This document shows, piece by piece, positions 5,181 through 5,871 of a DNA stretch of 5,871 nt. The notes beneath the pieces were generated by a model. That model did not search any database. It had not been told where the DNA came from and saw only the letters and a list, made by a program, of their open reading frames with translations. Each line of letters opens with the position of its first letter. Position 1 is the first letter of the stretch. Origin of the DNA: Acetobacteraceae bacterium (GTDB taxonomy: Bacteria; Pseudomonadota; Alphaproteobacteria; Acetobacterales; Acetobacteraceae); NCBI GenBank assembly GCA_027340195.1, contig DAHWNE010000152.1, positions 1 through 5,871 of the forward strand. Reading direction: 5' to 3'. Made by a program: the position numbers and the translations under genes.

Positions 5181-5871
5181 CTACCCGTCCTCGAGATCCC
5201 TCGGAAACACCACGTCCCGATGCACGTCCACCGACAGCAGCAGCCCGAACCCCCCCATCACCGCGATCAGCGCCGACCCGCCATAGGACACCAGCGGTAG
5301 CGGCACCCCGCCCACCGGAATCACCCCCATCACCATCGCCAGATTGACGAACACGTAGAGCGAGAAATCCACCGCCACGCCGAACGCCAGCAGCCGCCCG
5401 AACTGGTGCCGGCAGCGCAGCGCGATCAGCATCGCCGCGACGATGATGACCAGCAGCAGCGCCACCACCGCCAGGGCGCCGACGAAGCCCCATTCCTCGC
5501 CGATGGTGGTAAAAATGAAATCGGTCTGCTTCTCGGGCAGGAACCCCAGATGCCCCTGGGTGCCGTGCAGATAGCCCTGCCCCCACATCCCTCCCGACCC
5601 CAGCGCGATTTTCGACTGGATGATGTTGTAGCCGGCGCCCAGCGGGTCCCGCTCGGGATGCAGGAAGGTCAGGATGCGCTGCTTCTGATAGCCGTGCAGA
5701 TGCGAATAGGCGATCCGCGCGACCAGCGGCAGCGGCGCGATCGCCAGCGCGAACACCCACAGCCGCACTCCCGCCGCCAGCAGCATCGCCGCGCCGATGG
5801 CAAGGGTGATGACGGCAGTGCCCAGATTCGGCTCCTTCAGGATCAGCGCCACCGGCGCGGCGATGGCCAGC
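5181..5871 (-). CDS. rodA: Rod-shape SEDS peptidoglycan glycosyltransferase RodA, C-terminal part
   Basis: This is an integral inner-membrane enzyme that polymerises lipid II into glycan strands for sidewall growth, working with a class B PBP (PBP2/MrdA) and the MreBCD elongasome. About 230 C-terminal residues are visible. The frame stays open to the right edge, so the GTG at 5852 is internal and the real start lies outside. RodA and not FtsW is indicated by KEPNLGTA, equivalent to the KQPDLGTS/A block. Further RodA marks are GYQKQRILTFLHPERDPLGA, YNIIQSKIALGSGG, HGTQGHLGFLPEKQTDFIF and PLPLVSYGGSAL. The Asp of QTDFIF (codon 5520-5522) corresponds to the catalytic SEDS aspartate, D262 in E. 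coli RodA. Membrane segments can be seen before and after the large periplasmic loop, about five in all. The protein ends HRDVVFPRDLEDG with stop TAG at 5181-5183. It runs convergently toward the lipoprotein gene with a 21-bp gap that has no hairpin plus T run. Confidence 0.97.
   Translation of the reverse strand, partial: LAIAAPVALILKEPNLGTAVITLAIGAAMLLAAGVRLWVFALAIAPLPLVARIAYSHLHGYQKQRILTFLHPERDPLGAGYNIIQSKIALGSGGMWGQGYLHGTQGHLGFLPEKQTDFIFTTIGEEWGFVGALAVVALLLVIIVAAMLIALRCRHQFGRLLAFGVAVDFSLYVFVNLAMVMGVIPVGGVPLPLVSYGGSALIAVMGGFGLLLSVDVHRDVVFPRDLEDG

Noticed and set aside
4637..5347. A 236-codon plus-strand frame over the lipoprotein gene and the rodA end
   Set aside because: It is an Arg/Gly/Pro-rich shadow out of frame with the lipoprotein, and it runs antisense into rodA.
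5176..5760. A 194-codon minus-strand frame opposite to or overlapping the rodA end
   Set aside because: It is a +1/-1 shadow of rodA, whose own frame carries a continuous set of conserved SEDS motifs, so there is no sign of a frameshift.

Overview
This is a strongly GC-rich stretch of chromosome whose genes are all of housekeeping or common accessory type. The pairing of glnE with a bcp-type peroxiredoxin, a divergent AsmA/YhdP-like gene and a SlyB-like glycine-zipper lipoprotein points to an alphaproteobacterium. My best guess is the Rhodospirillales/Acetobacteraceae group, inferred from protein style and composition and not proven by any marker gene here. No tRNA, rRNA, CRISPR array, insertion sequence, prophage or toxin-antitoxin gene is visible.

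Layout, left to right. (1) 1-725, minus: the first 241 codons of a large membrane-anchored AsmA/YhdP-like (DUF3971-type) protein, cut by the left edge. (2) 746-3583, plus: glnE, the bifunctional glutamine synthetase adenylyltransferase/adenylyl-removing enzyme, complete at 945 aa, with both nucleotidyltransferase active sites intact. Its start codon lies only 20 bp from the start of the divergent gene. (3) 3580-4050, plus: a Bcp/PrxQ-type thiol peroxidase, overlapping the glnE stop by ATGA and so probably translationally coupled. (4) 4051-4145: a 95-bp spacer between convergent genes that holds three adjacent GC-rich inverted repeats. (5) 4146-4457, minus: a small antibiotic-biosynthesis-monooxygenase (ABM/YgiN-like) protein. 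(6) 4458-4586: a 129-bp divergent spacer with a candidate promoter on each strand, back to back. (7) 4587-5159, plus: a GTG-initiated SlyB/Pcp-like outer-membrane lipoprotein with a glycine zipper. (8) 5181-5871, minus: the C-terminal part of the rod-shape SEDS glycosyltransferase RodA, cut by the right edge.

The genes fall into three themes. Nitrogen-status control of glutamine synthetase is represented by GlnE, and oxidant defence by Bcp and perhaps the ABM protein. Envelope building and maintenance is represented by the AsmA-like protein, the SlyB-like lipoprotein and RodA. I found no convincing new system. The most noteworthy points are regulatory architecture: the extremely tight divergent start of glnE, the hairpin cluster, and the back-to-back promoter candidates. 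No hairpin followed by a T tract was found in any intergenic gap.
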